From assembly GCA_016200325.1 (NCBI GenBank), contig JACQEZ010000016.1, positions 280,184 through 344,183 on the forward strand: 64,000 bases of DNA. Direction: 5' to 3'. Positions 23,716 through 34,168 of the stretch are shown here, piece by piece. The notes below the pieces were generated by a model. It searched no databases. It was not told where the DNA came from and saw only the letters and a program-made list of their open reading frames with translations. Each line of letters opens with the position of its first letter. Within the stretch, counting starts at the first letter, position 1. The position numbers and the translations under genes were made by a program. Origin of the DNA: Candidatus Manganitrophaceae bacterium (GTDB taxonomy: Bacteria > Nitrospirota > Nitrospiria > SBBL01 > Manganitrophaceae).

Positions 23716-25770
23716 ATGAAAAAGATGACCGATCAAGATCTCGACCTGCTCTGCATCAATACGATCCGAATGCTGGCGGCCGATGCGGTGCAGAAGGCAA
23801 ACTCGGGCCATCCCGGCACCCCGATGGGGTTGGCGCCGCTGGGGTATCTCCTCTGGACCCGGTTTTTAAAACACAACCCGGAGAACCCCCGTTGGCCCGA
23901 CCGCGACCGCTTTGTCCTCTCGGCGGGGCATGCCTCGATGCTCCTCTACAGCCTGCTCTATTTAACCGGCTATGATCTCTCTCTGGAGGACATTAAGCAG
24001 TTTCGACAATGGGGAAGCCGTACCCCCGGCCATCCGGAGCACGGCCACACCCCCGGCGTCGAGACGACCACCGGCCCGCTGGGACAGGGATTTGCGAACG
24101 GGGTCGGGATGGCGATCGCCGAGCGCTTTTTAGCGGCGCGCTTCAATCGCCCCGATTATCCGATCGTCGACCACCACACCTACATGATCGCCAGCGACGG
24201 CGACCTGATGGAAGGGATCGCTTCGGAGGCGGCCTCGCTCGCCGGAAACCTTCGACTCGGAAAATTGATCTGCTTCTACGACGACAACCGGATCACGATC
24301 GAGGGGAGCACCGACCTCGCCTTTCGAGAAGATGTCAAAAAGCGCTTCGAAGCCTACGGCTGGAATGTCCTCGGCCCGCTCCCCGACGGAAACGATTTGG
24401 CGGCGATGTCGGAGGCGATTCAGACCGCGCAGGCCGAGACAGCGCGCCCCACGTTGATCATCGTCCGGACGCATATCGGCTATGGCAGTCCGAACCGGCA
24501 AGACAGCGCCCAGGCGCACGGCGAGCCGTTGGGAAAAGAGGAGGTTCGGCTGACGAAGGAACATCTCGGCTGGCCGTTGGAGCCGGAGTTCTACGTTCCC
24601 GAAGCGGCGTTATCGGAGTACCGAAAAACAGTCGACCGGGGAAAGCGGCTCGAGACCGAATGGCAGGGCCGGTTTCAATCCTATGCCGCCGCTTATCCCG
24701 ATCTGGCGCAGCAGTGGCGGCAGGCGATGGAAGGGACCCTTCCCGAAGGATGGGACGCGGAGATCGAAAAATACCAGCCGAAAGGGTCGGTGGCAACCCG
24801 TCGCGCCTTCGGCGAGGTGCTCAACCTCGTCGCCCCCAAGCTGCCGAACCTGATCGGCGGCTCCGCCGACCTCGCCCCCTCGACCGATACCACCCAGAAG
24901 GGAACCGGCGATTTTCTCGCCGGACACTATGACGGGCGGACCCTCCACTTCGGCGTGCGCGAGCATGCGATGGGAGGGGCGCTCAACGGGATGACCCTCC
25001 ATGGCGGGGTGATTCCGTATGGCGGGACTTTTTTGATCTTCTCCGATTACATGCGGGGGTCGATCCGGCTGGCGGCGCTGATGAAGCTGCCGGTCACCTA
25101 TATTTTTACCCACGACAGCATCGGGCTGGGGGAAGACGGCCCGACCCATCAGCCGATCGAGCAGCTCGCCGGCCTGCGCGCCCTTCCGAACATGACGGTG
25201 ATCCGTCCGGCCGACGCGACCGAGACCGCCGTGGCGTGGCGGCTGGCGATCGCGCGGCGGGAAGGACCGATCGCGCTGATCCTCACCCGGCAGAAGGTCC
25301 CGGTGATCGATCGAAGCCGATCCGCGCCGGCCGATCACCTGGAGAAAGGGGCCTATGTCTTGACCGAGACCGAAGGAAAATCGCCGGAGCTGATCTTGAT
25401 TGCCACCGGATCGGAGGTCCATCTCGCCCTGGAAGCGGCCCACGTGCTGGAAGCGGAAGGGACCGCCGTCCGGGTCGTCAGCATGCCGAGCTGGGAGCGC
25501 TTCGAGGCGCAACCGGCGGCCTATCGCGCCTCGGTCTTTCCCGCGGAGATCACGGCGCGGATCTCGATTGAAGCGGCCTCGACCTTCGGCTGGGATCGCT
25601 ATGTCGGCCCGGAAGGGGCGATGATCGGTCTCGACCGATTCGGCGCCTCCGCCCCCGGCGAGGTGGTGATGCGGGAGTTGGGATTTACGGTAGAGAATGT
25701 CGCGGCGCAGGCCCGGCGGCTTCTGAAGCGTTCTTCGGAGGCGGCGGCCGGAAGGAGGAAAGTGTCATGA
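23716..25770 (+). CDS. tkt: Transketolase
   Basis: A full-length 684-residue ThDP enzyme. The pyrophosphate-binding region holds [13 protein letters not shown], and [13 protein letters not shown] near the N-terminus carries the conserved His. The pyrimidine-binding domain has [14 protein letters not shown] and [16 protein letters not shown]. It transfers two-carbon units in the non-oxidative pentose phosphate pathway. Start supported by GGGAGG eight bases upstream. The stop overlaps the tal start (ATGA). It heads the operon tkt-tal-gnd-zwf-pgl-rpiB-glk. Confidence 0.96.
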   Translation: MKKMTDQDLDLLCINTIRMLAADAVQKANSGHPGTPMGLAPLGYLLWTRFLKHNPENPRWPDRDRFVLSAGHASMLLYSLLYLTGYDLSLEDIKQFRQWGSRTPGHPEHGHTPGVETTTGPLGQGFANGVGMAIAERFLAARFNRPDYPIVDHHTYMIASDGDLMEGIASEAASLAGNLRLGKLICFYDDNRITIEGSTDLAFREDVKKRFEAYGWNVLGPLPDGNDLAAMSEAIQTAQAETARPTLIIVRTHIGYGSPNRQDSAQAHGEPLGKEEVRLTKEHLGWPLEPEFYVPEAALSEYRKTVDRGKRLETEWQGRFQSYAAAYPDLAQQWRQAMEGTLPEGWDAEIEKYQPKGSVATRRAFGEVLNLVAPKLPNLIGGSADLAPSTDTTQKGTGDFLAGHYDGRTLHFGVREHAMGGALNGMTLHGGVIPYGGTFLIFSDYMRGSIRLAALMKLPVTYIFTHDSIGLGEDGPTHQPIEQLAGLRALPNMTVIRPADATETAVAWRLAIARREGPIALILTRQKVPVIDRSRSAPADHLEKGAYVLTETEGKSPELILIATGSEVHLALEAAHVLEAEGTAVRVVSMPSWERFEAQPAAYRASVFPAEITARISIEAASTFGWDRYVGPEGAMIGLDRFGASAPGEVVMRELGFTVENVAAQARRLLKRSSEAAAGRRKVS

Positions 25771-26930
25771 AAACGAATCCGATTCTAGAATTGAACAAGC
25801 TCGGCCAAAGCGTTTGGCTCGATAACATCAACCGAACATTGATCACCTCCGGCGCACTCCAGCGTTTGATCGACGACGGGTTGACCGGGGTCACCTCCAA
25901 TCCGACGATCTTCGAGAAGGCGATTGGAGAGAGCAGCGACTATGATGAGGAGATCCGGCGGCTCGTCTCCGAGGGGAGCGACGTCGCGGAGATCCTCGAT
26001 GCGCTGATGATTCAAGATATCCAGAGAGCGGCCGATCTCTTTCGTCCCGTCTATGAGAGAACCGAGGGAGACGATGGGTTTGTCTCGATCGAGCTGAACC
26101 CGGCGCTCGCTTATCGAACCGACGAGACGATTGCGGCGGCCAAAGCGCTTCATCCCCGGCTGAACCGGCCGAATGTGATGATCAAGGTCCCCTCCACCGC
26201 CGAAGGCCTTCCGGCGATCGAAGCGTTAACCGCGGAGGGGATCTCGATCAACATCACCCTTCTCTTTTCGCTCGAGCGTTATGAAGCGGTTGCGCGCGCC
26301 TACCTCGCCGGGATGAAACGTCGGAGGGAGCGAGGGAAAACGGTTGAATCGATTCGATCGGTCGCCTCGGTCTTCGTCAGCCGGATCGATACGACGGTCG
26401 ACCGGCTCCTGGAAGCGAAAATCGAGACGGCCGGCTCGGAAGAAGCGCGAAAAGAGCTGAAGGGGTTGCTCGGCAAAGTCGGAATCGCCAACTCCAAAAT
26501 GATCTATCAAAAATTCAAAGAGATCTTTCAAAGCCAAGCGCAAAGCCAAGCGCAAGGTCAAGCGCAAGGTCAAGCACCGCCCGACGGCATCCCCCTTCAG
26601 AAAGTCTTGTGGGGAAGCACCGGCACCAAAAACAAGAACTACTCGGATGTCCTCTATGTCGAGGAGCTGATCGGACCGAATACGATTAATACCGTCCCGC
26701 CTGCCACGCTGGCGGCCTTCAGAGACCACGGCCAGGTCCGGCCGAGCTTGGAAGAAGATCTGGAAGGGGCCCGAGCCACCCTCCAAAAATTGGAACGGCT
26801 TGGAATCGACCTCCGGCAGATTACCCGGACCGCCCAAGAAGAAGGGGTCAAGGCCTTCGCCGCCTCGTATGAGAAGCTCTTCGCTTCGGTGGCGGCGAAA
26901 CGACAGGAGATGAGACGGAAGATCGCCTGA
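25767..26930 (+). CDS. tal: Transaldolase
   Basis: A 387-residue transaldolase of the longer TalB-like subfamily often found with G6PDH. The Schiff-base Lys is Lys140 in NVMIKVPST, and [11 protein letters not shown] at residues 43-53 is a family signature. It exchanges dihydroxyacetone units between sugar phosphates. An unusual hydrophilic insert at residues 255-270 consists of four QxQA tetrapeptides encoded by a 12-bp tandem repeat, just before a conserved LWGSTGTKN segment. Translation is coupled to tkt by an ATGA overlap. Confidence 0.95.
   Translation: MKTNPILELNKLGQSVWLDNINRTLITSGALQRLIDDGLTGVTSNPTIFEKAIGESSDYDEEIRRLVSEGSDVAEILDALMIQDIQRAADLFRPVYERTEGDDGFVSIELNPALAYRTDETIAAAKALHPRLNRPNVMIKVPSTAEGLPAIEALTAEGISINITLLFSLERYEAVARAYLAGMKRRRERGKTVESIRSVASVFVSRIDTTVDRLLEAKIETAGSEEARKELKGLLGKVGIANSKMIYQKFKEIFQSQAQSQAQGQAQGQAPPDGIPLQKVLWGSTGTKNKNYSDVLYVEELIGPNTINTVPPATLAAFRDHGQVRPSLEEDLEGARATLQKLERLGIDLRQITRTAQEEGVKAFAASYEKLFASVAAKRQEMRRKIA
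26529..26576 (+). repeat. Four 12-bp tandem repeats inside tal
   Basis: Units CAAAGCCAAGCG (twice), CAAGGTCAAGCG and CAAGGTCAAGCA are in frame with tal, giving [16 protein letters not shown]. Copy number can change without a frameshift. Confidence 0.9.
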
Positions 26931-27126
26931 AGCGCGCATCGGATCTTTGCCGGGGCGCGCAGCGGAGGCCGGCGCTAAGCCCAGTCGAAGGGCTTACTGT
27001 ATCGCTTCGACCAGCAGAGCGTGAACGGAGAGAAAATAAGATCCGATCACCCAAACCGTCCGCTCGTCGACGGCAAGGGTTGAACGGGATCGAGGCCCAC
27101 ATACTACTACATGAGGAGGCGGACCG

Positions 27127-28038
27127 ATGCAACTGGGATTGATTGGGCTGGGAAAGATGGGAGCCAATATGGTTCAGCGCCTCGTCGAAGGAGGCCATGC
27201 GGTCATCGGCTATGATCGGAATCCCGACGCCGTGCAGCGGATCACCGGCGACGGCGCCGCCGGTGCGGCGAGTCTGGAGGAGTTGGTGAAGAAGCTGGAG
27301 ACGCCGCGGGCCCTCTGGATCATGGTGCCGGCGGGTGCGCCGGTCACCGAGACGATCAACACCCTCCTCCCCCACCTCTCCCCGGGCGATCTCCTGATCG
27401 ACGGGGGAAATTCATACTACAAAGACGCGATCAGCCGGGCAGAGACCCTCAAGCAAAAAGGGATCTCCTTTATGGATGTCGGGACGAGCGGGGGAATCTG
27501 GGGGTTGTCGGTCGGTTATTGCCTGATGATCGGCGGGGAAGAAGCGTCCTTTAAAAAACTAGAACCGGTTTTCAAAACGCTCGCCCCCCCCGATGGATAT
27601 CTCTACTGCGGCAAAAGCGGCGCCGGACATTTTGTGAAGATGGTCCACAACGGGATTGAATATGCGATGCTCGAAGCATATGGAGAGGGGTTCGAACTGC
27701 TGAAAGCCTCACCGTTCGGGTTCGATTTCAAAAAAGTGGCGCATCTCTGGAACCAGGGGAGTGTCGTCCGCTCCTGGCTGCTTGAGCTGGCGGAAGAGGC
27801 CTTTGAAAAAGATCCGACGCTGTCGGGGGTGAAGGGCTATGTCGACGATTCGGGGGAGGGACGGTGGACGGTGCTGGAGGCGGTGGAGCGCGGCGTGCCG
27901 GCTCCCGCCATCACGACCGCTCTCTTCCGGCGCTTTCAATCCCGGCAGGACGATCGATTCTCAGATCAGTTCATCGCCGCGCTTCGAAAGGAGTTTGGAG
28001 GCCATGCAACCAAAACCAGAACCAATACAAAAAAATGA
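27127..28038 (+). CDS. gnd: 6-phosphogluconate dehydrogenase, decarboxylating (short type)
   Basis: A 303-residue protein with the dinucleotide motif [12 protein letters not shown] at residues 4-15, [16 protein letters not shown] and the catalytic KMVHNGIEY. It oxidatively decarboxylates 6-phosphogluconate to ribulose-5-phosphate. At about 300 residues it is the short, usually NAD-preferring form rather than the 470-residue NADP enzyme; cofactor use here is inference. A 196-bp gap separates it from tal, so an internal promoter is possible, though none stands out. Start preceded by GGAGG. It overlaps zwf by 35 bp. Confidence 0.93.
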   Translation: MQLGLIGLGKMGANMVQRLVEGGHAVIGYDRNPDAVQRITGDGAAGAASLEELVKKLETPRALWIMVPAGAPVTETINTLLPHLSPGDLLIDGGNSYYKDAISRAETLKQKGISFMDVGTSGGIWGLSVGYCLMIGGEEASFKKLEPVFKTLAPPDGYLYCGKSGAGHFVKMVHNGIEYAMLEAYGEGFELLKASPFGFDFKKVAHLWNQGSVVRSWLLELAEEAFEKDPTLSGVKGYVDDSGEGRWTVLEAVERGVPAPAITTALFRRFQSRQDDRFSDQFIAALRKEFGGHATKTRTNTKK

Positions 28039-29590
28039 CGAGATCGATCCGACCTTTATCTCCGGCGGGATGACGACCCAGTATGGAAACTGCAGCGAGC
28101 CGATTCCGGAGCCGTGCGGGATCATCATCTTCGGGGCGACGGGAGATCTCACGCAGCGCAAGCTGGTCCCCGCCCTCTTCCACCTCGCCCAAGGGGGACT
28201 CCTTCCCGACCGGTGGTACGTCCTCGGGGTCGGACGGAGCCGCCTGGACGATGCGGGGTTTCAAAAAAGGGTCGCGGCCTCGATCGAGAGCGATGCGCGG
28301 GGCCGGCCGATCGATCGATCCACCCGAGAGACCTTTCTCGGCCGGTTTCACTATTTGTCCGGAGATTCTCACGAGCCGGAGTTTTATGCGCGATTGAAGG
28401 CGCGGCTGATGGCGCTCGATGAGCAATATCGATCGGGCGGCAACCGGCTCTTTTATCTCGCCGTCCCCCCGACCTTATATACCGAGATTATCGAGAATCT
28501 CGGAGAGGCGGGGCTGAACCGCTCTCCCGGAAAGGGATGGAGCCGGATCATTATCGAAAAGCCGTTCGGCACCGATCTCTCGTCGGCCCAGGCGCTCAAT
28601 CGCCGGGTCCGAGAGGTTTTTAAAGAGCCGCAGGTCTACCGGATCGATCACTTCCTGGGGAAAGAGGCGGTGCAGAACATCCTCTTTTTCCGCTTTGCCA
28701 ATGCGATTTTCGAGCCGATCTGGAATCGCCGCTACATCGACCATATTCAGATTACCGCCTCCGAGACGCTCGGGGTCGAGCGCCGGGCCGGCTATTATGA
28801 AGGGGCGGGGGCGCTTCGGGATATGTTCCAGAACCACCTTCTTCAGCTTCTTTGTGTCATCGCGATGGAGCCTCCGGCGAGCTTCGAATCAGAGGCGATT
28901 CGCGACGAGAAGACGAAGGTCTTACGATCGATCCGGTCGATCCACGCCTCTGAGATCGACCGGGTTGCGGTCCGGGGGCAGTATGGCGAAGGGGTGATCG
29001 ACGGCGCGCCCTCCGTCGCGTATCGAAATGAACCGGGGGTCGCCCCGGCGTCTCAGACCGAGACCTTCGCCGCGCTCAAGCTTCATGTCGATAACTGGCG
29101 GTGGCAGGGGGTCCCCTTCTATCTTCGCTCCGGAAAACGGCTCGACAAGAAGGCGACCGAAGTAGCAATTCAGTTCAAGCAGGTCCCCCACCTTCTTTTC
29201 AAGCCGCTCCTCTCCGAAAAGATTCAGCCGAACACCCTCGTCCTGTGCGTTCAGCCGAGCGAGGGGATTTCCCTGACCTTTCAAGCGAAGCGTCCGGGTC
29301 CGAAGCTCTGTATGTGCACGGTGACGATGGATTTTAATTATCGCAATGCCTTCCAGGTCCCTTCGCCCGATGCTTACGAGCGGTTGTTGTTGGATTGTCT
29401 GGCCGGAGACCCGATGCTCTTTTCGCGCGAAGATTGGATCGACTGGTCCTGGTCGATCCTCGCACCGATTCTAGACCGCTGGGAGAAAGGTCCCGCCGAC
29501 CCTTTCCCGATTTATAAAGCGGGAAGCTGGGGGCCGAAGGAGGCCGATGACCTTATCGAGCAAGATGGGCGACAGTGGCGATCCCCCTAA
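28004..29590 (+). CDS. zwf: Glucose-6-phosphate 1-dehydrogenase
   Basis: A 528-residue enzyme with N-terminal nucleotide motif [18 protein letters not shown], the active-site signature [13 protein letters not shown] and the C-terminal G6PDH fold ([14 protein letters not shown]). It makes 6-phosphogluconolactone and NAD(P)H, the committed oxidative step. The start at 28004 is preceded by GGAG; an alternative ATG at 28070 would drop a non-conserved 22-residue leader. The same frame is open farther upstream inside gnd but is not coding there. It overlaps pgl by 44 bp. Confidence 0.95.
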   Translation: MQPKPEPIQKNDEIDPTFISGGMTTQYGNCSEPIPEPCGIIIFGATGDLTQRKLVPALFHLAQGGLLPDRWYVLGVGRSRLDDAGFQKRVAASIESDARGRPIDRSTRETFLGRFHYLSGDSHEPEFYARLKARLMALDEQYRSGGNRLFYLAVPPTLYTEIIENLGEAGLNRSPGKGWSRIIIEKPFGTDLSSAQALNRRVREVFKEPQVYRIDHFLGKEAVQNILFFRFANAIFEPIWNRRYIDHIQITASETLGVERRAGYYEGAGALRDMFQNHLLQLLCVIAMEPPASFESEAIRDEKTKVLRSIRSIHASEIDRVAVRGQYGEGVIDGAPSVAYRNEPGVAPASQTETFAALKLHVDNWRWQGVPFYLRSGKRLDKKATEVAIQFKQVPHLLFKPLLSEKIQPNTLVLCVQPSEGISLTFQAKRPGPKLCMCTVTMDFNYRNAFQVPSPDAYERLLLDCLAGDPMLFSREDWIDWSWSILAPILDRWEKGPADPFPIYKAGSWGPKEADDLIEQDGRQWRSP

Positions 29591-30350
29591 AGAGATCGTC
29601 GTTTGCCTCGACCGGGAGGATCTGGGACGGCAGGCGGCAGAGGCGTTCGTGAAGGCGGCCGATGAAGCGGTCTCTCTTCGACGCCGCTTTTCGGTCTCGC
29701 TCGCCGGCGGATCGACCCCGCGCACCCTCTACCGGAAGCTGGCCGGCCGGCCCTTTGCGGAGCGGATCCCCTGGCGCGCGGTCCATCTTTTTTGGGGAGA
29801 CGAGCGCGCCGTCCCCCCCGATCATCCCGAATCGAATTACCGGATGGCCGACGAGACGTTGATTTCGAAAGTTCCGATTCCCCCTGAAAATGTGCATCGG
29901 ATTCCGGGGGAGTGGAGTGATGCCGATGCGGCGGCCGAAGCCTATGAGGAGGCCCTCCGCTCCTTCTTTCAGCCGCCGACGGGGAAATGGCCTTCATTCG
30001 ATCTGGTCCTGCTCGGCATCGGACCGGACGGACATACCGCCTCGCTCTTCCCCGGATCGCCCGCTTTAGAGGAAAAGGCGCGGTGGGTCGTCGCGCCCTA
30101 TGTCGAGAAACTCAACGCCCGGCGCTTCACCCTCACCCTGCCGGTGTTCAATCATGCGCGGCAGGTGCACTTTCTCGCGGCGGGAAAAGAGAAGGCGCCG
30201 ATCATCAAAGAGGTCGTGTCGAAAGATGCTCTTTCTCAAGAAATCCCCGCCCGGCTGATCCGGCCGCGGGGGGGGAAGCGACTCTTTTTTCTGGACCGGG
30301 AGGCCGCCGGTCTGGCAGGTCTGATGGACTCCAAGGAGAATCTCCCATGA
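29547..30350 (+). CDS. pgl: 6-phosphogluconolactonase (DevB type)
   Basis: A 267-residue DevB/SOL family protein with [46 protein letters not shown] and LTLPVFNHA, all typical. It hydrolyses the lactone formed by Zwf. The ATG at 29547 lies inside zwf; a second ATG six codons on is also possible. The stop overlaps the rpiB start by ATGA. Confidence 0.94.
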   Translation: MTLSSKMGDSGDPPKEIVVCLDREDLGRQAAEAFVKAADEAVSLRRRFSVSLAGGSTPRTLYRKLAGRPFAERIPWRAVHLFWGDERAVPPDHPESNYRMADETLISKVPIPPENVHRIPGEWSDADAAAEAYEEALRSFFQPPTGKWPSFDLVLLGIGPDGHTASLFPGSPALEEKARWVVAPYVEKLNARRFTLTLPVFNHARQVHFLAAGKEKAPIIKEVVSKDALSQEIPARLIRPRGGKRLFFLDREAAGLAGLMDSKENLP

Positions 30351-30853
30351 AGACCGTGGTCATTGGAAGCGATCATGCCGGATTAGAGGCAAAAGAATTT
30401 ATAAAAAAGCGCTTGGAGAAGTGGGACTATCGGGTCGAGGATGCCGGTCCGTATAGGCTCGACCCCGCAGACGATTATCCCGACTATGTCGAGAAAGTGG
30501 CATTGAAGGTGTTGGAAGGGAGGGGGAGACGGGGTGTCCTAAGCTGCGGCACCGGCATCGGCGCCTCCATCGCGGCGAATAAAATTCCCGGCATCCGGGC
30601 CGCCTTGGTGAGCAATGTGGAGGAGGCGCGGCTTAGCCGCGCGCACAACGATGCCAACCTGCTGGTATTGAGAGGTTGGGGATATGATCAAAAGGAGCTC
30701 CCGAAAATTCTCAAGGCGTGGCTGGAAGGCAAATTCGAGGGAGGGCGGCACCGCCGCCGGGTCAGCAAGATCACGGCGATCGAAAAAAAATATCTGAGCG
30801 CCTGTCCGGAGGATTCGGAAGATTCCAAAAATTCAACGGAGAAAAGAGGATGA
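30347..30853 (+). CDS. rpiB: Ribose-5-phosphate isomerase B
   Basis: A 168-residue RpiB/LacAB protein: VIGSDHAGLEAKEF at the N-terminus, active-site Cys in LSCGTGIGASIAANK, and AHNDANLL. It interconverts ribulose- and ribose-5-phosphate, linking Gnd to Tkt/Tal. The start is fixed by the ATGA overlap with pgl, and its own TGA overlaps the glk ATG. It has an 18-residue polar C-terminal extension beyond the usual end. A second rpiB lies at 48.6 kb. Confidence 0.94.
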   Translation: MKTVVIGSDHAGLEAKEFIKKRLEKWDYRVEDAGPYRLDPADDYPDYVEKVALKVLEGRGRRGVLSCGTGIGASIAANKIPGIRAALVSNVEEARLSRAHNDANLLVLRGWGYDQKELPKILKAWLEGKFEGGRHRRRVSKITAIEKKYLSACPEDSEDSKNSTEKRG

Positions 30854-31851
30854 TCTTAGCCGGCGACATCGGTGGAACCAAAACATTTCTTGCGCTGTTC
30901 GACGAGGAGAAAAAAGGGACCCCAGCGGTCCATCAAGCGGTCTTTCCGAGCCACCATTATCCCGACCTCAATGGGGTCTTAAAGGAATTTTTAAGCCGGC
31001 GGCCGGTCTCGATCCAACGGGCCGCCTTCGGCGTCGCCGGTCCGGTGGTACAAGGACGCTGCGAGACGACCAACCTTCCCTGGATCGTCGACGCAGCCGG
31101 CCTCGCCCGGGAGTTTGAGATCGCTTCCGTCGTATTGCTGAACGATCTGGAAGCGACGGCGTATGGCACCCTGGTGCTGACGGAGAATGATTTTTTCGTT
31201 CTCAATCCGGGAGCGGCGACGGAGAAGGTTTCGTCCGAAACGGGAACCCGAGGAAACCGGGCGATCATCTCCGCCGGGACCGGCCTGGGCGAAGTCGTTC
31301 TTTTCTGGAATGGCTCCCGCCACCAACCCTCCGCTTCGGAGGGAGGCCATTGCGACTTCGCACCGTGTAATCCGCTGCAGATAGCGCTTCTTGAATATTT
31401 GTGGAAGGACTATCCGACGATCAGCTACGAGCGGATTCTCTCCGGGCCGGGCCTGTTCAATATCTACCGATTTTTAAGAGACACCGGACAGGGAGACGAG
31501 CCCCCCTGGCTCTCCGAGCGGCTCGCCATGGAAGACCCGCCGGCGGTGATTTCCGAGGTGGCGCTCGCCGGCGGGGCCGATCTCTGCGTCAACGCGCTCG
31601 ATCTCTTTGTCTCCGTCTATGGCGCCGAGGCGGGAAATTTGGCGCTCAAGGCGCTGGCAACCGGCGGGATCTATGTCGGCGGAGGGATTGCTCCGAAGAT
31701 CTTACAGAAGCTGCGAGACGGCACGTTTATGAAGGCATTTGTCGACAAAGGACGTTTTTCCGAGATGATGACCCAAATTCCTGTTCGGATCATCCTCAAC
31801 GAAAAAGCGGCGCTGCTCGGCGCGGCCGAGTATGCTTCCTCTCATCGGTGA
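30850..31851 (+). CDS. glk: Glucokinase (bacterial Glk family)
   Basis: A 333-residue protein with phosphate-binding LAGDIGGTKTFLALFD at the start, the catalytic Asp in LNDLEATAYG, SAGTGLGEV and a conserved SEGGHCDFAP. It phosphorylates free glucose, such as that released by the adjacent GH15 enzyme, to glucose-6-phosphate for Zwf. The ATG at 30850 overlaps the rpiB stop and is preceded by AAGAGG. It is the last gene of the pentose phosphate operon; its end overlaps the convergent membrane-protein gene by 10 bp. Confidence 0.93.
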   Translation: MILAGDIGGTKTFLALFDEEKKGTPAVHQAVFPSHHYPDLNGVLKEFLSRRPVSIQRAAFGVAGPVVQGRCETTNLPWIVDAAGLAREFEIASVVLLNDLEATAYGTLVLTENDFFVLNPGAATEKVSSETGTRGNRAIISAGTGLGEVVLFWNGSRHQPSASEGGHCDFAPCNPLQIALLEYLWKDYPTISYERILSGPGLFNIYRFLRDTGQGDEPPWLSERLAMEDPPAVISEVALAGGADLCVNALDLFVSVYGAEAGNLALKALATGGIYVGGGIAPKILQKLRDGTFMKAFVDKGRFSEMMTQIPVRIILNEKAALLGAAEYASSHR

Positions 31852-32285
31852 AACGCTCCCACCGTCTGCTTCAACGCGCAGACATCATCCGACCTTCGCC
31901 CCTGCACGTCCTCCTCCAAGGTAAACTCCCTTTGAGCCGACCTCCCAAAGAAGAAGGCAAACAGTTCCACGGCCAGGAGGACGCCGCCGAGCGTCACGAG
32001 GGTCACGAGCGTCGGGGTGACCCCCAGGAGGTCATTGATCTGCTGGGTGGCCAGACGTAAATGAATGAGAAGCGACTCCGGGAGAAATCGGTTTAAGGTC
32101 CAAGCGGTCGCCCAGAGCGACGCGAAGATGGCGACGGCCATTCCAAATTGGGCAGTGACGCAACGCCACCGCGCCGCGCTACTCCGACCGCGCAGGAGCT
32201 GGATCAATTCAAAAAACGGCATCAAAAGTGCGGTGGCAATGTAGAAAAGTCCACCAATTCCGGTTCCGGGAAGTCCCACATTCAT
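31842..32285 (-). CDS. Small integral membrane protein downstream of a GT2
   Basis: A 147-residue protein with an N-terminal hydrophobic segment (8-31) and two further ones (about 48-68 and 88-114), then a polar C-terminal tail. No family recognised. It starts two bases after the stop of the glycosyltransferase gene, so it is almost certainly cotranslated with it and may be a membrane partner in glycan synthesis or export. This is inferred from context only. Confidence 0.65.
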   Translation of the reverse strand: MNVGLPGTGIGGLFYIATALLMPFFELIQLLRGRSSAARWRCVTAQFGMAVAIFASLWATAWTLNRFLPESLLIHLRLATQQINDLLGVTPTLVTLVTLGGVLLAVELFAFFFGRSAQREFTLEEDVQGRRSDDVCALKQTVGAFHR

Positions 32286-32287
32286 CG

Positions 32288-33391
32288 TTAATGCCCCTTT
32301 TCATAGACGGTCAGCCGTCGCTTTAGGATCAACTCGCTCCAGAACGCCTTCAGGAAGAAAACGGCGTTGACGATCCGCATCACCCAGAAGGCCGGGATGC
32401 TCGCAACCGCCCGTCCCACCTCCCGGCGTCGGATCGCCTGGACCATCACCGGGACCATCACGGCCGGCGTATCGATGATATAGCCGATGAGGAAGACCGG
32501 GCTGAGCCGCCAAGCGAGCCAGGGGATGAGGACGAAATAAGCGATGGAGGCGATCGTCGCATCCCACAACGCAACCGCAATCAGCGACCGGAGATAGGGG
32601 ACGCGGAGCGCGCCGCGCCAATGCAGGCGGACATTCTGAATAAAGCCGTGCGACCAGCGGCGGAGCTGCTTGCGCAAAAAGTTAAAATCGTGCGGCTCGA
32701 TCGGGTAGCAGACCGCTTCGGGGACGAAGCGGACCCGGTCGCCCCGTTGATAAAAGCTCCAGGTGAGATCCATGTCTTCCGCCATTGTCCGCGTCGACCA
32801 CCCGCCGACGGCGCGCAGCGCCTCGGTGCGGTATGCGGAGAAGCAGCCGGAGGAGATCAGCGGTTTTTGATAGTAATTCTGGATCGGCTTAAAGAAGGTG
32901 AAGGCGAAGAGATATTCAATGTAGCGGCCCCGCTCCCAGACACTTCGGACATGCCGCGGAATCACCGATCCGCAGGCCGCAGCGACCCGGGGCGCGTCGA
33001 GCGCCGCCAGCAGTTTTTCGACCGCGTCGGGCGCCAAGGTGGTATCGGCATCGAGCGCCATGGTCCACTCCGTTTCCACCTGGGTCAGCGCGACATTCTG
33101 GGCCCCCGCTTTCGATCCGGTGTTGGAGGCCGGACGGATCACCGTGACCCCGAGGGCCCGTGCGATCTCCCCGGTGTTGTCGGTGGAACAGTCGTCGACC
33201 ACAATAATTTCATGGATCGGCACCGTCTGCGCCCGCAGGCTGAAGAGGGTATCGGCGATCGTTGCGCTCTCGTTGTAGGCTGGGACAATCACGGTCAGCC
33301 CTCGCAGCGGTGTTTTGTCGGTCCGCCTTCTGCGCGGAAGTCCAAAAGCAGCGACTGAACGAGGAGGAGCAAGCGTTATAAGTTCATCCAT
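32288..33391 (-). CDS. Family 2 glycosyltransferase (processive-type, membrane)
   Basis: A 367-residue GT-A protein: LTVIVPAYNESATIADTL at the N-terminal end, nucleotide-binding VVDDCS, DxD in ALDADTT, the acceptor loop SGCFSAYR, acidic EDMDLTW and LRRWSHGF (the R-W of processive GT2 enzymes). Two or three C-terminal membrane segments follow (about residues 270-345). It resembles the bacterial cellulose/N-acetylglucosamine polymerase-like group; the sugar is unknown. The start at 33391 (MDELITLAPP) avoids a long unrelated leader in the same frame up to 33550. Confidence 0.82.
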   Translation of the reverse strand: MDELITLAPPRSVAAFGLPRRRRTDKTPLRGLTVIVPAYNESATIADTLFSLRAQTVPIHEIIVVDDCSTDNTGEIARALGVTVIRPASNTGSKAGAQNVALTQVETEWTMALDADTTLAPDAVEKLLAALDAPRVAAACGSVIPRHVRSVWERGRYIEYLFAFTFFKPIQNYYQKPLISSGCFSAYRTEALRAVGGWSTRTMAEDMDLTWSFYQRGDRVRFVPEAVCYPIEPHDFNFLRKQLRRWSHGFIQNVRLHWRGALRVPYLRSLIAVALWDATIASIAYFVLIPWLAWRLSPVFLIGYIIDTPAVMVPVMVQAIRRREVGRAVASIPAFWVMRIVNAVFFLKAFWSELILKRRLTVYEKGH

Positions 33392-33863
33392 GATGGAACC
33401 CCACAAATAAAGAATGATTGATCTGCAAACCGCTCCAAATGCTTGTCGCGCTGAGGGCGCTCTACCGATCACCGGCATCAAGATTTTGGACCGATCTGAA
33501 CAACATCCGGCCGAAAAAGGCGCATCCCCCTTAGGGAGGACCCTGCGCAAGTCTTAACGAGCCGGGTGTGGCAGAGGATAAAGGTTGGAGTTGTTCACCG
33601 AATTGCAGAAGCGATCATGAAAACCCAGAGCTGAACGGAGGCCCCTCGTGAGAGGGTCTGTGTTGCAGTCGAGCGATTCATATCGGCCGATATATACAGT
33701 CGGCATAGACATCAATGAATATCGTTAATAAAAAAAGCATAACAAAATAAAAGAACCAACGTCAATCAATATGTTGTTTTAGGTCTATTGGTTTTAAGGA
33801 TACTCGGAAAAGGAGCAGGTCGGCTTTCATTTTAATTTAGATTCAGGATATTACCCAGCGGAC
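33392..33863. other. Gene-free, partly AT-rich stretch
   Basis: About 470 bp without a supported gene upstream of the glycosyltransferase. 33700-33860 is notably AT-rich compared with the neighbourhood. It contains the perfect 14-bp palindrome ATATCGGCCGATAT at 33680-33693 and a small CCCTC-GTGA-GAGGG hairpin at 33643-33656. No mobile-element ends are recognised. Confidence 0.5.
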
Positions 33864-34168
33864 TTAAGGCAACCCCTCGGGAGATGCCGGCAGGGCGCCG
33901 AAGCGGGCGAGCACATTGCGCGTCATCTGCTGGGCGGCTCGGCTTAACCGGGAGGTGCGCGGGCCGGGACATTGTAATCGTCCAATCCCCAGCTCCATTG
34001 GATGGAGCCGGTGGCGAACACCCGCGCGCCGCCGGGGGTGGTCTGAATCGTCATGTTCGACGTGGCGGTATGATGCGGGTCGGTCAGATCGACCGCTGGA
34101 GCGGTGGTGAGCACCTCGGTCGTCGGCGGCCGATCGCTGAGTGTCGTAAACCCAGATAACTTAATCAT
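33864..34168 (-). pseudogene. Remnant of a secreted protein with a DMFase-beta-like C-terminus
   Basis: The minus-strand frame from 34168 encodes about 75 residues including GGARVFATGSIQWSWGLDDY, then hits a stop at 33944. In another frame overlapping this end the sequence continues as SRAAQQMTRNVLARFG to a stop at 33864-33866. I recognise these two pieces as consecutive parts of the C-terminal domain found in N,N-dimethylformamidase beta-subunit-like secreted proteins, so a frameshift separates them. The large N-terminal portion is missing altogether. It is a dead fragment next to a tRNA gene and AT-rich DNA. Confidence 0.6.

Noticed and set aside
26529..26576. Tandem repeat considered as a CRISPR-like array
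   Set aside because: Units are 12 bp without spacers and are in frame inside tal. No cas genes are present.
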